This document shows, piece after piece, positions 1-9,186 of a DNA stretch of 64,000 nt. The notes under the pieces are model-generated. The model had not been told where the DNA came from. It was given only the letters and a program-made list of their open reading frames with translations, and did no database searches. The stretch's first letter is position 1; each line of letters begins with the position of its first letter. A program made the position numbers and the translations under genes. Location: NCBI GenBank assembly GCA_002422685.1, contig DITC01000054.1, forward strand, positions 159,540 through 223,539, read 5' to 3'. The DNA is from Thauera sp. UBA6194. GTDB taxonomy: Bacteria; Pseudomonadota; Gammaproteobacteria; Burkholderiales; Rhodocyclaceae.

Positions 1-1260
1 CTTGCCGACTGCGGCCGACACTCCGCGCGCGGTCAGATCATCGTAGAAGATCGCCGCCGAGCCGATCACGGCGACCCACACCATGACGATCAGCGAAGGG
101 ATGACGGTGACGCCGATGACGAACTCACGCAGCGTGCGACCGCGCGAGATGCGGGCGATGAAGCCGGCCACGAAGGGCGAGAAGGCGATCACCCAGCACC
201 AGATGAACACGGTCCACCAGCCGTTCCAGCTGTCCTTCCACGACCCCAGCGCCTTGGCCGTGCTGGGCGCATCGGTCCAGAAGCTCATGGCGACGAAGTT
301 CATCACGTAGGCGCCGAAGCTCTCGGTCATGTTGGACAGGATGAAGACCGTCGGACCGAACACGAACACGGCCACCACGAGCACGATGCTCAGGATCGAG
401 TTGGTCTCGCTGAGCAGGCGCATGCCCTTGTTGATGCCGAAGAAGGCCGAGATCGCGGCGACGGTGCCAAAGCCGATGATGACGAACAGCCACAGTGCAG
501 GCCCCGACGTGAGCCCCGTGAAGGAGGTGAGCCCGGAGGAGAACTGCATGGCGGCGAAGCCGAAGGAGGTGGACAGGCCGAGGATGGTGGCCATGATGGC
601 GAGCAGCTCGATGACCACACCGGCACCCCCGCGCGCCCACTTGGGCAGCAGATCGACGGTGGCTTCGCGGAAGGTGAGGGTCTTGCCGAGGTTGTGGTGC
701 GAATACGCCAGACACACCGCCACGACGCAGTACATGGCCCAGGCCGTGAATCCCCAGTGGAAGTAGGACCACACGAGGCCGTTGCCGGCAACGTTGGTAC
801 CCAGCGTCTGCACGACAGGGCTCTCGTCGCGCAGCATGATCGGCTCGGCGACCGACCAGAAGATCAGGCCGATGCCCTGGCCGCAGGCGAACAACATCGA
901 GTACCAGGCGAAGTTGCTGTATTCGGGCTTCGCGTTGGGACCGCCCAGGCGGACACGGCTCCCGACCTTGCTGAAGATGAGCCAGGCGCACACGGCGACG
1001 GCAAAAAGCGAATACACCACGAACAGCCAGGTGAATCCGCCGGTGACGAAGGTCCGCAACCCGGAGATGACCGAGGCCACGCCGTCCGGATTCATCAGCA
1101 CGGTCGCGATGAGCACCATGATGGCCAGCGGGGGAAGGAACTGGATGAGAAATCGGCTCACGTCCGGCAGATCCCGCCCGGTAAAGCGTGGAATCGTCAC
1201 CGGCTCGAATGACGTTTCGTCACTCGACGGCCGCTTGTGGTCGTTTTTACTGGTCGTCAC
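1..1260 (-). CDS. BCCT-family transporter (betaine/carnitine/choline type), partial
   Basis: Secondary transporter of the inner membrane, probably for a quaternary amine or creatine-like compound driven by Na+ or H+. About 420 residues are present; the C-terminus lies beyond the left edge. Family hallmarks are visible: an N-terminal helix pair, the segment GIGLIFWSVAEP, and a tryptophan-rich stretch GWWTVFIWCWVIAFSPF followed by the RISRGRTLREF loop typical of BCCT helix 8 onward. I chose a GTG start at 1260 because AGAGGAA lies just upstream; the soluble N-terminus (TTSKNDHKRPSS) is then short and polar. It follows the SSS symporter gene on the same strand after a terminator, so it may have its own promoter. 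Substrate is inferred from the creatinine/betaine context only. Confidence 0.93.
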   Translation of the reverse strand, partial: MTTSKNDHKRPSSDETSFEPVTIPRFTGRDLPDVSRFLIQFLPPLAIMVLIATVLMNPDGVASVISGLRTFVTGGFTWLFVVYSLFAVAVCAWLIFSKVGSRVRLGGPNAKPEYSNFAWYSMLFACGQGIGLIFWSVAEPIMLRDESPVVQTLGTNVAGNGLVWSYFHWGFTAWAMYCVVAVCLAYSHHNLGKTLTFREATVDLLPKWARGGAGVVIELLAIMATILGLSTSFGFAAMQFSSGLTSFTGLTSGPALWLFVIIGFGTVAAISAFFGINKGMRLLSETNSILSIVLVVAVFVFGPTVFILSNMTESFGAYVMNFVAMSFWTDAPSTAKALGSWKDSWNGWWTVFIWCWVIAFSPFVAGFIARISRGRTLREFVIGVTVIPSLIVMVWVAVIGSAAIFYDDLTARGVSAAVGK

Positions 1261-1674
1261 TTTCGTCTTCCTCTCGATTATCTTGTTTTCGGCATCACGC
1301 ACATCGGCACACCGCCGGCGCCCCCGCGACCCGTCTGCGCCCCTTGCGGGGTCCTGGGGTCATGGCGAACACCTGCTCCTCCTTTGAGCAACTGCTACGG
1401 CGTCTGGTGGGTTTCCTGGCATTCATTAACCTGCCTTATTTGCGGATAACCAGAAGCCGTCAGACGCAGTATGGAAACCTCGGGCGGTGAGGAATGTCCT
1501 GATATCGCCAGATCTTTTCGCGTTATCGACACCGCGCCACGCTGGCGGCAGACACGTAAAAAGCCCCGTCTTCGCCGGCACGCGGCGCTGACGGGGCCAT
1601 CCAGTTCAACGCATCGACAAGGCCGCGATGGGGAGCTGCAGGCTCACGGCGGCGGATGCGTCACGGTCACATGC
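1261..1674. other. intergenic, upstream of the first BCCT gene
   Basis: No gene is supported here. It holds the terminator of the SSS symporter gene at 1558-1598 and, closer to the BCCT start, an AT-richer patch around 1270-1300 and 1420-1460 that could carry the BCCT promoter. I found no convincing -35/-10 pair or riboswitch. Confidence 0.5.
1558..1598 (-). terminator. rho-independent terminator after the SSS symporter gene
   Basis: Read on the minus strand, GGCCCCGTC and GACGGGGC form an 8-bp stem (1563-1570 with 1590-1597) directly followed by TTTTT (1562-1558). It lies about 80 bp beyond the symporter stop codon. Confidence 0.8.
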
Positions 1675-3129
1675 TCAAGCCCTGCGGGCGCGGCTCGACG
1701 TCGGACGACGCGTGGCGAGCGAGACGACGACGTAGCAGCACGAGGACACGAGGCAGCCGATCAGCGGACCTTCGACCCAACCGAGGTCGGTGAGCGTGAG
1801 CAGCCCCGCGCTCGTGAAGAACCCGGTGAGCATCGCCGTGAGCGCACCCGCCACGTTGCCTTGCCAGAAGGTGGAGATGAACACCGGCCCGATCATCGCC
1901 GCCAGCAAGGTGCCCGAACCGAGAATGCCCAGCCAGGACAGCATGAAGGGCGGGGCGTACATCATCATCAGCAGACCGAGCAGGCCGAGCACCACCACCG
2001 CGAGGCGGTTGATCGCCAGCGCGCCAGGCGAATCGTGCTGCGCATGCCTGTTCAGCGCCAGGCGCAGATCGTGCGAGGTCGCCGAGGCCACGGTGTGCAA
2101 CATCGAGTTCGCGGTCGACTTCATCGCGAAGATGATGAACAGCGTGATCAGTCCCTGCACAGCGGGATGCATGAAGGTCTGCAGATACATCGGCATGGCC
2201 TGGTCGGCATCGGCCAGCGCCGGGCCGTAGGCGCGCATGTACAGGCCGACGATCGGGATCAGGCTCAGCAGGCCGCCCATCACCGCCACATACACGCCCA
2301 CGTGGTGCATCCTCACGTCCGCCCGGAAGGCGAGAAAGCGCACCGCCATGTAGGGCAGGACGGCCGCGAACAGGAAGGCATAGGGCAGCACGTAGAACAC
2401 CGACGCCTTGCTCTCGCCATAGGGCGCGGCGGTCTCGGGGTTGAGCAGGGACGGGTTGATGGCATCGAGCCGGGCAGCCCACTCGCCGATGTCGACGCTG
2501 AAGAACATCTGCCCGGTGATGACCACCGCAGCCACGACCATGCCGCACACCATGACGGTGTCGGTCCAGGCCACGGCCGCCAGACCGCCCCACATTGTGT
2601 AGATGATGATGATCGAGATCATCAACCAGGCGCTGGTGGTCATGTCGATGTCGAGCCACGACGCCCCCAGCATGCCCACCGCCTTGATCTGGCTGACCAG
2701 GAAGACCATCAGCAGCACGATGGTGATGAAGGCCGCCACGCCCTGCAGCAGGCGCCCACCGTCTCCGCCGCCGTGGATCTGGGCGATGTACTCGGGGATC
2801 GTGTTGCTGCCCATCTTCAATGCGCGCTTGCGCATCGAGTTGGCGAAGAACAGCACCGCGATCATCATCGCCGGCGCGAAGAAGAAGTTGCCCAGCACTT
2901 CGATCGCGCCGTACTCGTAGGTCACCCCGGGCGAGCCCATGAAGCCCCAGCCGCTGAAGCCGGTCGCCACGATCGTGCTGGCGCCGACGAAGGGCCCGAG
3001 CGTGCGCCCGGCGAGCAGGAAGCCACCCTCATCGCTGTCGCTGACCCTGCGCGCGGACAGTGCTCCGATACCGATCATCACGGCGAAGGTGACGATCATC
3101 AGACCCCAGTTGAGCAGGGTGTAGTCCAT
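1675..3129 (-). CDS. sodium:solute symporter (SSS family)
   Basis: Integral membrane protein of 484 residues with about 13 predicted transmembrane segments, the usual size for the SSS family. The segment ASTIVATGFSGWGFMGSPG near residue 50 and GGLAAVAWTDTVMV near residue 185 match the conserved core of Na+-coupled symporters. The ATG start has a GGAGGTGA ribosome site inside the end of the upstream 37-codon gene, three bases away, so the two are translationally coupled. Position downstream of creatininase suggests uptake of creatinine, creatine or sarcosine; the sequence alone does not fix the substrate. Confidence 0.92.
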   Translation of the reverse strand: MDYTLLNWGLMIVTFAVMIGIGALSARRVSDSDEGGFLLAGRTLGPFVGASTIVATGFSGWGFMGSPGVTYEYGAIEVLGNFFFAPAMMIAVLFFANSMRKRALKMGSNTIPEYIAQIHGGGDGGRLLQGVAAFITIVLLMVFLVSQIKAVGMLGASWLDIDMTTSAWLMISIIIIYTMWGGLAAVAWTDTVMVCGMVVAAVVITGQMFFSVDIGEWAARLDAINPSLLNPETAAPYGESKASVFYVLPYAFLFAAVLPYMAVRFLAFRADVRMHHVGVYVAVMGGLLSLIPIVGLYMRAYGPALADADQAMPMYLQTFMHPAVQGLITLFIIFAMKSTANSMLHTVASATSHDLRLALNRHAQHDSPGALAINRLAVVVLGLLGLLMMMYAPPFMLSWLGILGSGTLLAAMIGPVFISTFWQGNVAGALTAMLTGFFTSAGLLTLTDLGWVEGPLIGCLVSSCCYVVVSLATRRPTSSRARRA

Positions 3130-3132
3130 GGC

Positions 3133-3246
3133 TCACCTCCGGCCCTGACGGCGCAGGTGGGACGAACGCACCCACGCCGTGCCGAACGCGATGGCCAGCA
3201 TCACGCCGTTGAGTAAAACGAATAAATCGAGTACCCATGAATTCAT
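3133..3246 (-). CDS. 37-aa single-pass membrane protein coupled to the SSS symporter
   Basis: A 37-residue ORF with one hydrophobic helix (LDLFVLLNGVMLAIAFGTAWV) and a basic tail RSSHLRRQGRR. It has a strong ribosome site, AGGAG six bases before the ATG at 3246, and its stop lies 3 bp before the symporter start, where its own end carries the symporter's ribosome site. Known SSS small subunits (for example the DUF4212 type) are longer, near 80 residues, and have two helices, so this is not one of them by sequence. It may be a small subunit or assembly factor of the symporter, or mainly a translational leader. Function unknown. Confidence 0.6.
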   Translation of the reverse strand: MNSWVLDLFVLLNGVMLAIAFGTAWVRSSHLRRQGRR

Positions 3247-3510
3247 GTCTGTCTCCTCATTTTTTGGGTTCGACGGAGGTTGATCCTCCTGCCGACCTGC
3301 CTGATGCCCGCCGCCACCTGGGGGAGAGTGTGGCGACGGGCCCGGCGCAATGGCTCCCGTCATCGGGAGCGAACCTCGCTCATTCGAGATCGTGTGGTTT
3401 GATCGTGGTGTTTGCCCTCCTAAGGCGATGCACGGCGCAGCTGCAATGCGGCGCCGCTGCAGTTCAATCGCTGGGGTCGCCGGCCCGTTTCCGGACCGGC
3501 GGCGTGCGGC

Positions 3511-4281
3511 TCAGTCGAAAGCGGTCGCCAGCTCGTGGCTGATGCCCTCGACGCAAACCTTCAGCAAGGTTTCGCCGTGTTCGGCCGAAGCGCGCTTCGC
3601 CGACGACAGACAGCCCGAAGCAGGCGTCCATTCGGGCTTGATCGGGAAGAAGTCGTAGGGCGGAAACTGCGCGGGCGCGTGGTCGCACACCTTTTCCATG
3701 TCGACCAGGTGAGGGTGCAGGTGCAGCATCAGCGAGGTCTCGAGCACGCCGCCGTGCTCGACCGCCCAGCCAGGGAAGTCGCCCTGGTAGATCGCGTCGA
3801 TCGCATCCTGGGTGACGAAATCCCAGTAGGACAGAACCACCGTGGAGAAGTCCTTGATGCCGTCCCAGCGCAGCTCGCGCTGCGCGAGATCGACGCCTTC
3901 GACGATGAAGGCGGAGTTCTCGTAGTGGCCATTGACGAGCACGGTCTTGCGCACCCCGTGGCGTGCGAGCTCCTTGAGGACATCCTTGATCGTCGAGGTC
4001 ACGGTCTGCCCATCCAGGCTCGTCGTGCCCGGCATGTGGTTGCCGCCGCCGCTCTTTTGCTGCGACTTGTAGCCATAGGCGATGGGCGGCGCGACCAGCG
4101 CGTCGATGCGCTGCGCGACACGCTCGGAGATGGCCGTGGGCAACAGCACGTCCGGGTTCATGGACATGTGGGGGCCGTGCTGCTCGAGCGCGCCGACCGG
4201 GATGAGCACCGGCGTGCGCCCATCGCGGACCTTGGCGTCGTAATCGGGCCAGGTCAGCTCGGAAATGTGCACACTTTTCAT
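3511..4281 (-). CDS. crnA: creatininase (creatinine amidohydrolase)
   Basis: Opens the ring of creatinine to give creatine (EC 3.5.2.10); a cytosolic binuclear metal enzyme. The 256 residues align nearly end to end with my memory of the Pseudomonas putida enzyme (260 aa). Metal ligands are in place: E33 and H35 in GALEQHGPH, D44 in NPDVLLPT, H119 and E121 in VNGHYENS. The block YGYKSQQKSGGGNHMPGTTSLDG is a creatininase signature. I place the start at ATG 4281 because AGAGGAGA precedes it; an upstream in-frame extension to 4389 has no ribosome site and no family counterpart. It lies directly downstream of creatinase and before the symporter genes. Confidence 0.97.
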   Translation of the reverse strand: MKSVHISELTWPDYDAKVRDGRTPVLIPVGALEQHGPHMSMNPDVLLPTAISERVAQRIDALVAPPIAYGYKSQQKSGGGNHMPGTTSLDGQTVTSTIKDVLKELARHGVRKTVLVNGHYENSAFIVEGVDLAQRELRWDGIKDFSTVVLSYWDFVTQDAIDAIYQGDFPGWAVEHGGVLETSLMLHLHPHLVDMEKVCDHAPAQFPPYDFFPIKPEWTPASGCLSSAKRASAEHGETLLKVCVEGISHELATAFD

Positions 4282-4434
4282 CTTTTCGTCTCCTCTTTCG
4301 ATAATGGGCGGAGCCTGTCCGGGCCGCCGCACGGCACCGACTTCACCCTCCGTGCCGGCGATGCACGAGACAAACCGCCACCGGAGCAAGGCCTGACCGG
4401 ACCTCGTGCCGATGGCGGGGTGTGCGGCTCGCGC

Positions 4435-5670
4435 TCAGCGCTTGATGATGTTGTGGGCGGGACCGTACGGGAAGCCGGTGATGTTCTCGGCGCCGTTCTC
4501 GGTCACGACCAGGATGTCGTGCTCGCGGTAGCCGCCGGCGCCCGGCATGCCTTCGGGCAGCATGATCATCGGCTCGATCGACACCACCATGCCCGGCTCG
4601 AGGACGGTCTCGATGTCTTCACGGAACTCGAGGCCGGCTTCGCGACCGTAGTAGTGCGACAGCACGCCGAAGGAGTGGCCGTAGCCGAAGGTGCGGTACT
4701 GCAGCAGGTCGTGCTCGGCGAAGATCTCGTTGAGCTGGGCGGCGACGTCGCAGCAGCGGATGCCCGGCTTCACCAGCGCCAGACCGGCTTCGTGCACCTT
4801 GACGTTGACTTCCCACAGCTTGAGCGAGGCGTCGTCGCAGTGGTCGTAGAACATGGTGCGCTCGAGCGCGGTGTAGTAACCCGAGATCATCGAGAAGCAG
4901 TTCAGCGACAGGATGTCGCCCTTCTGCACCTTGCGCGTGGTCACCGGGTTGTGCGCGCCGTCGGTGTTGATGCCCGACTGGAACCAGGTCCAGGTGTCCA
5001 TCAGCTCCGAATCCGGGAAGCGCTTGGCGATCTCGCGGATCATCGCCTGGGTCGAGGCCAGCGCCACTTCGTGCTCGGGCACGCCTTCATGCACGGCCGC
5101 GGCCAGCGCCGCGCCACCGACGTCGCACACCTGGGCGCCGTGCTTGATGAGGGCGATCTCCTCGGCCGACTTGATCATGCGCATGCGCATGGTGCCGGCG
5201 CCGACATCGACGATCTGCGCGTTGGGCAGGAAGGCCTTGAGTTTTTCCAGGCGCTCGACCGGGATGTGGTCGAACTCGACGCCGACGCGGCCCTTGTTGG
5301 GGATCTCCTGCTGGATCGCGCGGAAGTAGTTGTCACGGCGCCAGTCGGTGTAGACCACGTTGTAGTCGCCGAAGGTGCGGCGCCACGGCTGGCCGCCGTC
5401 GATGTTTGCGCTGATCGACACGACCTTGTCCTGGGTCACGACCAGGGCGTAGGGGCGCCCGAACGAGCAGTACAGGAAGTCGCTGTAGTAGTTGATGTTG
5501 TGCATCGAGGTGAACAGCACGGCGTCGATGTTGTTGGCGGCCATGTAGGCGCGCAGCTTCGACTGACGGTTGATGTACTCCTGGTCGGAGAAGGTGTGCT
5601 TCACCTTCTCGCCGTTCTCGATGCGCAGCAGGTCCTTCATCTCGGTCATCGACTTGATGTCATTGGCCAT
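4435..5670 (-). CDS. creatinase (creatine amidinohydrolase)
   Basis: Hydrolyses creatine to sarcosine and urea (EC 3.5.3.3). It has the M24 pita-bread fold but no metal site. The 411 residues closely match the remembered P. putida creatinase (403 aa): NINYYSDFLYCSFGRPYALVV, DTWTWFQSGINTDGAHN with the catalytic histidine corresponding to His232, FGYGHSFG and the C-terminal EPMIMLPEG. Two ATGs compete; the one at 5670 sits nine bases after AGGAG, while the first (5679) touches it, so 5670 is preferred. Product sarcosine would feed the flavoprotein dehydrogenase encoded near 34 kb. The regulator gene upstream and the half-sites at 5743-5833 suggest specific control. Confidence 0.97.
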   Translation of the reverse strand: MANDIKSMTEMKDLLRIENGEKVKHTFSDQEYINRQSKLRAYMAANNIDAVLFTSMHNINYYSDFLYCSFGRPYALVVTQDKVVSISANIDGGQPWRRTFGDYNVVYTDWRRDNYFRAIQQEIPNKGRVGVEFDHIPVERLEKLKAFLPNAQIVDVGAGTMRMRMIKSAEEIALIKHGAQVCDVGGAALAAAVHEGVPEHEVALASTQAMIREIAKRFPDSELMDTWTWFQSGINTDGAHNPVTTRKVQKGDILSLNCFSMISGYYTALERTMFYDHCDDASLKLWEVNVKVHEAGLALVKPGIRCCDVAAQLNEIFAEHDLLQYRTFGYGHSFGVLSHYYGREAGLEFREDIETVLEPGMVVSIEPMIMLPEGMPGAGGYREHDILVVTENGAENITGFPYGPAHNIIKR

Positions 5671-5742
5671 GTTCGTCATCTCCTCTCACTTCTTTGGTAT
5701 CGGGTCGGTGTCGTCACGCCTGCCGTCAGGGCTGGGATCGCC

Positions 5743-5833
5743 TTGCGACAACGTGGGCCCATGCTAGTGAAGGCCCTTGTCGCGCAATTTCCGCTTGCCG
5801 ACGCGCAGTTTCGTGAAAACGACTTTGCGACCA
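5743..5833. promoter_or_regulatory. candidate operator half-sites before creatinase
   Basis: Three related words lie in the 265-bp gap between creatinase and the regulator gene: TTGCGACAA at 5743-5751, TTGTCGCGCAA (inverted) at 5777-5787 and TTTGCGACCA at 5824-5833. The core GTCGCAA/TTGCGAC is shared with the stronger sites at 30592 and 40711. They could bind one of the two GlxA/AraC-type regulators. Inference from repetition only. Confidence 0.4.
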
Positions 5834-5935
5834 AAGGGGGCGAGACGACGCTGACCATGCAGACGAACTGGTGCGCAGCCGCCACGGCTGGCAGGAAGAA
5901 AGAGGCAAACCCGGCGCGCGGACCGGCGCCGGAAC

Positions 5936-7048
5936 TCAGCGTGGCGGCGCGGAAACGTCGGGCCGCGCGCCGCTGTCGGGCGGCGGAAGCACGGCGGGCG
6001 CCCTGCCGCTGGCGGTCACGTTGGAGAGTCTGTCGCCGCCCGCGGCATGACGGCGGCGGTCGGCGCTCGGCGAGATGCCGAAGCAGGCGTGATAGCGATG
6101 GGAGAAGTGGGCGAAGGACACGAAGCCGCAGGCCATGACGACGTCCGCGATCGGGCGGTTGGTGCGGGTCAGCAGCTGGCGGGCGCGGTCGAGGCGCAGC
6201 TGCAGGTAGTACTGCCGCGGCGTGCAGTTGAGCGCTTCGCGGAACAGACGCTCGAGCTGACGGGCGGAGAACTGCATGTGAGTCGCGATCTCTTCCATCG
6301 TGAGCAACTCCTCGATGTTGCACTCCATCAGCTTGATCGCCTCGACGAGCTTGGGGTGCGAGGTCGCCGCGACATCGCGCAGTGCCGTCCTCTGGCGCTC
6401 TTCGGGTCCGCGGCACTCGTAGATCATGAGTTCGGCGACCGCGGACGCGATCTTGTGCCCGCCCCCGCCCAGCCCGATCAGATGGATCATCATCTCCACC
6501 GGCGCAATGCCACCGCTGCACGAACAGCGATCGCGATCGACCTCGTACAGTTTGGACGACACCACCAGACGCGGGAAACGGTCGAGCAGCGCGTCCATGT
6601 CTTCCCAGTGGATGGTGCTGCGATAACCGTCGAGCAGCCCGGCGCAGGCGAGAAAATAGCTTCCGGTGTCGACGCCGCCGAGCGCCACGCCGCGCCCGGC
6701 CTGAGCACGCAGCCAGCGCAGGATCGGCTCGATGCCGGCCGTGGGGAGCGGATTGGGGCCGATGACGAATACCGCATCGAGCGCCATGGCGTCCGCGGCC
6801 GCACAGTCGGGCATGACGCAGATGCCCGCGCTCGAGCGCACCGGCGCGCCATCGAGCGTGAGCGTGACGCACTGGTAAAGCGTGCGCCTCGCCACCACGT
6901 TCGCGAGGCGCAAAGGATCGACGGCGGCACCGAAACCGACCAGCGTAAAACCGGGCACCAGCAGGAAGCCGAAACGAATCGGCTCGTCGCCGCCCCGCCC
7001 CGACCAGTAATTGACATTACGGTCAGCGGCCGAAGCACCACTTTTCAA
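5936..7048 (-). CDS. GlxA-type AraC-family transcriptional regulator
   Basis: About 370 residues: an N-terminal class-I-glutamine-amidotransferase-like (DJ-1/PfpI) sensor domain (residues ~25-200) and a C-terminal AraC double helix-turn-helix (~230-330; IATHMQFSARQLERLFREAL ... IADVVMACGFVSFAHFSHRYHACFGISP). The sensor elbow reads GGVDTGSYFLA, so the cysteine usual in GbdR relatives (VCTGAW) is replaced by aspartate. I prefer the TTG at 7048, six bases after GAGGAG. This subfamily includes GbdR and other regulators of betaine, carnitine and sarcosine use in Pseudomonas. Its place just upstream of creatinase suggests control of creatine/creatinine use. The C-terminal 40 residues are low complexity. 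Confidence 0.9.
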   Translation of the reverse strand: MKSGASAADRNVNYWSGRGGDEPIRFGFLLVPGFTLVGFGAAVDPLRLANVVARRTLYQCVTLTLDGAPVRSSAGICVMPDCAAADAMALDAVFVIGPNPLPTAGIEPILRWLRAQAGRGVALGGVDTGSYFLACAGLLDGYRSTIHWEDMDALLDRFPRLVVSSKLYEVDRDRCSCSGGIAPVEMMIHLIGLGGGGHKIASAVAELMIYECRGPEERQRTALRDVAATSHPKLVEAIKLMECNIEELLTMEEIATHMQFSARQLERLFREALNCTPRQYYLQLRLDRARQLLTRTNRPIADVVMACGFVSFAHFSHRYHACFGISPSADRRRHAAGGDRLSNVTASGRAPAVLPPPDSGARPDVSAPPR

Positions 7049-7268
7049 CTGCGTCTCCTCGCGTCCCTTCAACGCCTCCGTCGGTCCCGGGCGGGCGCGC
7101 GGAGGTCTTTTATGGGCGTTTTTTCTTTTTTTATTTTAGGCGAGAACGACCGTGCGCGCTCCATACAGGGAAACCCTGAGTTCAACGCGGCGGCTTACGG
7201 CACGCGGGTCGGTGGGACGCACCCGTCACGCAGACACGAGCGGCCCTTCGGCGGTCATGCTTGATGCA

Positions 7269-8561
7269 TCACAAAAACCCGAGCAGACGCGGCAAGAACA
7301 AGGAAAGCTCCGGCACGAAGGTGGTGATCAACATGACGGGCAGCGCCACCACGAGCATCAGCGCGATCGCGGGCGCCACCGTCTGATGGATCGACGCCCG
7401 ACCGATGCGGCAGGCCATGTACAGGATGGGCGCAACGGGCGGGCTGTTGGCGCCTATGACCACCGAACACGCCACCACCGACGCAAAGTGCACCGGATGC
7501 ATTCCCGCCTCGAGCATCAGCGGCAGGAACAGCGGCGCCACGACCACCGTGACGGACACGTCGTCCATGATCATCCCGGCGAGGATCAGCACCAGGTTGA
7601 CCGTCAGCAGGATCAGGATCGGGTTCTCGACCAGCGTCGTCACCCACTCGGTGAGGTCTTGCGGCACCCCTTCCGACGCCAGGACGCGTCCGATCATGAA
7701 GCTGAAAAGGAGAATCAGGATGACCGTACCCGTCGTCTCGGCGGCGGCGATGACGTTGCGCGCAAAGATCTTCAAGCTCAGATCGCGATAGACGAAGAAG
7801 CCGATGAGGCAGGCACAGAACGCCGCGACGGCAGCGGCCTCGGTCGGCGTGAACACCCCACCGTAAATGCCCCCCAGAATGATGACCGGCAAGGACAGCG
7901 CGGGCAGCGCACGCACGGTGGCGCGCGCCTTGCTGACCGCGTGCCCTTGCGTCGCCGCTTCCATCGTCTCCTGGAACAAGCGCCCCACGCTGAAGCGGTT
8001 TGCGACGATCAGGCCGATGATCAACAGAATCGCCGGCCCGATCGAGGCGGCAAAGCAGGCCGCCACGGATTGCCGCGTCACCACGGCGAACAGGATCATG
8101 GTGATCGAGGGCGGAATCAGGATGCCCAGCAGCGACGAGATGCCGAGCAGTGCGGAAGAGTAGTGGCGCGGATAGCCGCGCTTTTCCAGCGGGCCGATCA
8201 TGATGGTGCCGATCGAGGCCACGGCCGCGGTCGCGGTTCCGGCGATCGCGCCGAAGATGCCCGATGCCAGCACCATCGACGCCCCCATGCCACCGCGACG
8301 CTTGCCGACCAGGACTTCGATGAAGGCGACCAGCCGATGCGCAATCCCCCCACCCTGCATCAGGTAACCGGTCAGCACGAACAAGGGCAAGGCGATGAGG
8401 ATCACTGAATCCAGGGAGCGGTAGCCCTGCCCCATGATCGTGTCGAGATTGACGTCGTAGATGAAGCTCAGATAGGCCAGGACAGCGGCAAAGGACCATG
8501 CAACCGGAACGCCGATGATCATGAGCACCAGCAGAATCAGAATACCGAACGCGGCTTCCAT
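7269..8561 (-). CDS. dctM: TRAP transporter large permease (DctM)
   Basis: Large membrane subunit (430 aa, 11-13 helices) of a tripartite ATP-independent periplasmic transporter driven by a sodium gradient. Typical DctM segments: IALPLFVLTGYLMQGGGIAHRLV, GIFGAIAGTATAAVASIG and SSLLGILIPPSITMILFAVVT. The start lies 4 bp after the dctQ stop, so the genes are an operon dctP-dctQ-dctM read right to left. Substrate unknown; neighbouring genes point to a methylated amine, amino acid or keto-acid intermediate. Confidence 0.95.
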   Translation of the reverse strand: MEAAFGILILLVLMIIGVPVAWSFAAVLAYLSFIYDVNLDTIMGQGYRSLDSVILIALPLFVLTGYLMQGGGIAHRLVAFIEVLVGKRRGGMGASMVLASGIFGAIAGTATAAVASIGTIMIGPLEKRGYPRHYSSALLGISSLLGILIPPSITMILFAVVTRQSVAACFAASIGPAILLIIGLIVANRFSVGRLFQETMEAATQGHAVSKARATVRALPALSLPVIILGGIYGGVFTPTEAAAVAAFCACLIGFFVYRDLSLKIFARNVIAAAETTGTVILILLFSFMIGRVLASEGVPQDLTEWVTTLVENPILILLTVNLVLILAGMIMDDVSVTVVVAPLFLPLMLEAGMHPVHFASVVACSVVIGANSPPVAPILYMACRIGRASIHQTVAPAIALMLVVALPVMLITTFVPELSLFLPRLLGFL

Positions 8562-8565
8562 GTGA

Positions 8566-9078
8566 TCAGTCCTCGGGGGTTCCGGAAATTCCAGTGGCGG
8601 CGATCACGATGTCGCGCAGCGCATAGATCGTGCAGCCCGCGGCGGCGAGCAGGATCGCGGATTGAGGAACCCACAAGGGAATCCCCATGCCGGGCGTGCT
8701 TTGGGGACGAACGAAACCCCACTGCAGCATTTTCCAGGCGAGATAGGTGAAGAACAGCGTACTGAAAAGCGTGATCGAGGCAACGACCGTCCTGAGCACC
8801 GCCTTTGCTTTCGGCGCCTTCACCTTCTGCTCGAAGTAATCGACCACGAGGTGCTGGTTGCGACGGCTCGCCGTCAAGATGCCGAGCATGTACAGCCACA
8901 TCCCGCACAACATGATCAGTTCGAGCAAGCCCACATAGGACCATCCGAACACATAGCGTCCGACGACCAGGGTCAACATCAAGCCCACCACCAGCAAACT
9001 GGCAATGAGGGCGGCGGCATCCACGACCCAAGCGGTCAGTCGATCGAGCGACTGAAGAAATCTCATGACCCTGTTCAC
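8566..9078 (-). CDS. dctQ: TRAP transporter small permease (DctQ)
   Basis: Four-helix membrane subunit (about 170 aa) that pairs with DctM. The segments VVDAAALIASLLVVGLMLTL and ELIMLCGMWLYMLGILTA, then RRNQHLVVDYF, are typical of DctQ. The start is uncertain: GTG 9078 has GGAG seven bases upstream; ATG 9066 (RFLQSL) and TTG 9084 are also in frame. Confidence 0.92.
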   Translation of the reverse strand: MNRVMRFLQSLDRLTAWVVDAAALIASLLVVGLMLTLVVGRYVFGWSYVGLLELIMLCGMWLYMLGILTASRRNQHLVVDYFEQKVKAPKAKAVLRTVVASITLFSTLFFTYLAWKMLQWGFVRPQSTPGMGIPLWVPQSAILLAAAGCTIYALRDIVIAATGISGTPED

Positions 9079-9186
9079 TCGCAAGCTCCGGAGGTCTTCG
9101 CGGCCTGGACAAGCCCGGAGCAGGCCTGAAAATGGAAAGAACAGGCAGCCCGGGCCACGGGCTGCCGATCGACGATGGTGGCTCTA

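Noticed and set aside
3535..6138. Very long open frame on the plus strand opposite creatininase, creatinase and the regulator
   Set aside because: It is antisense to genes with unmistakable family motifs; such frames arise in high-GC DNA from codon bias. The product is His/Arg/Asp-rich without any domain.
7119..7140. T-rich run on the plus strand resembling a terminator tail
   Set aside because: No stem precedes it on the plus strand and no plus-strand gene ends nearby. It is more likely an AT-rich promoter element for the minus-strand regulator.
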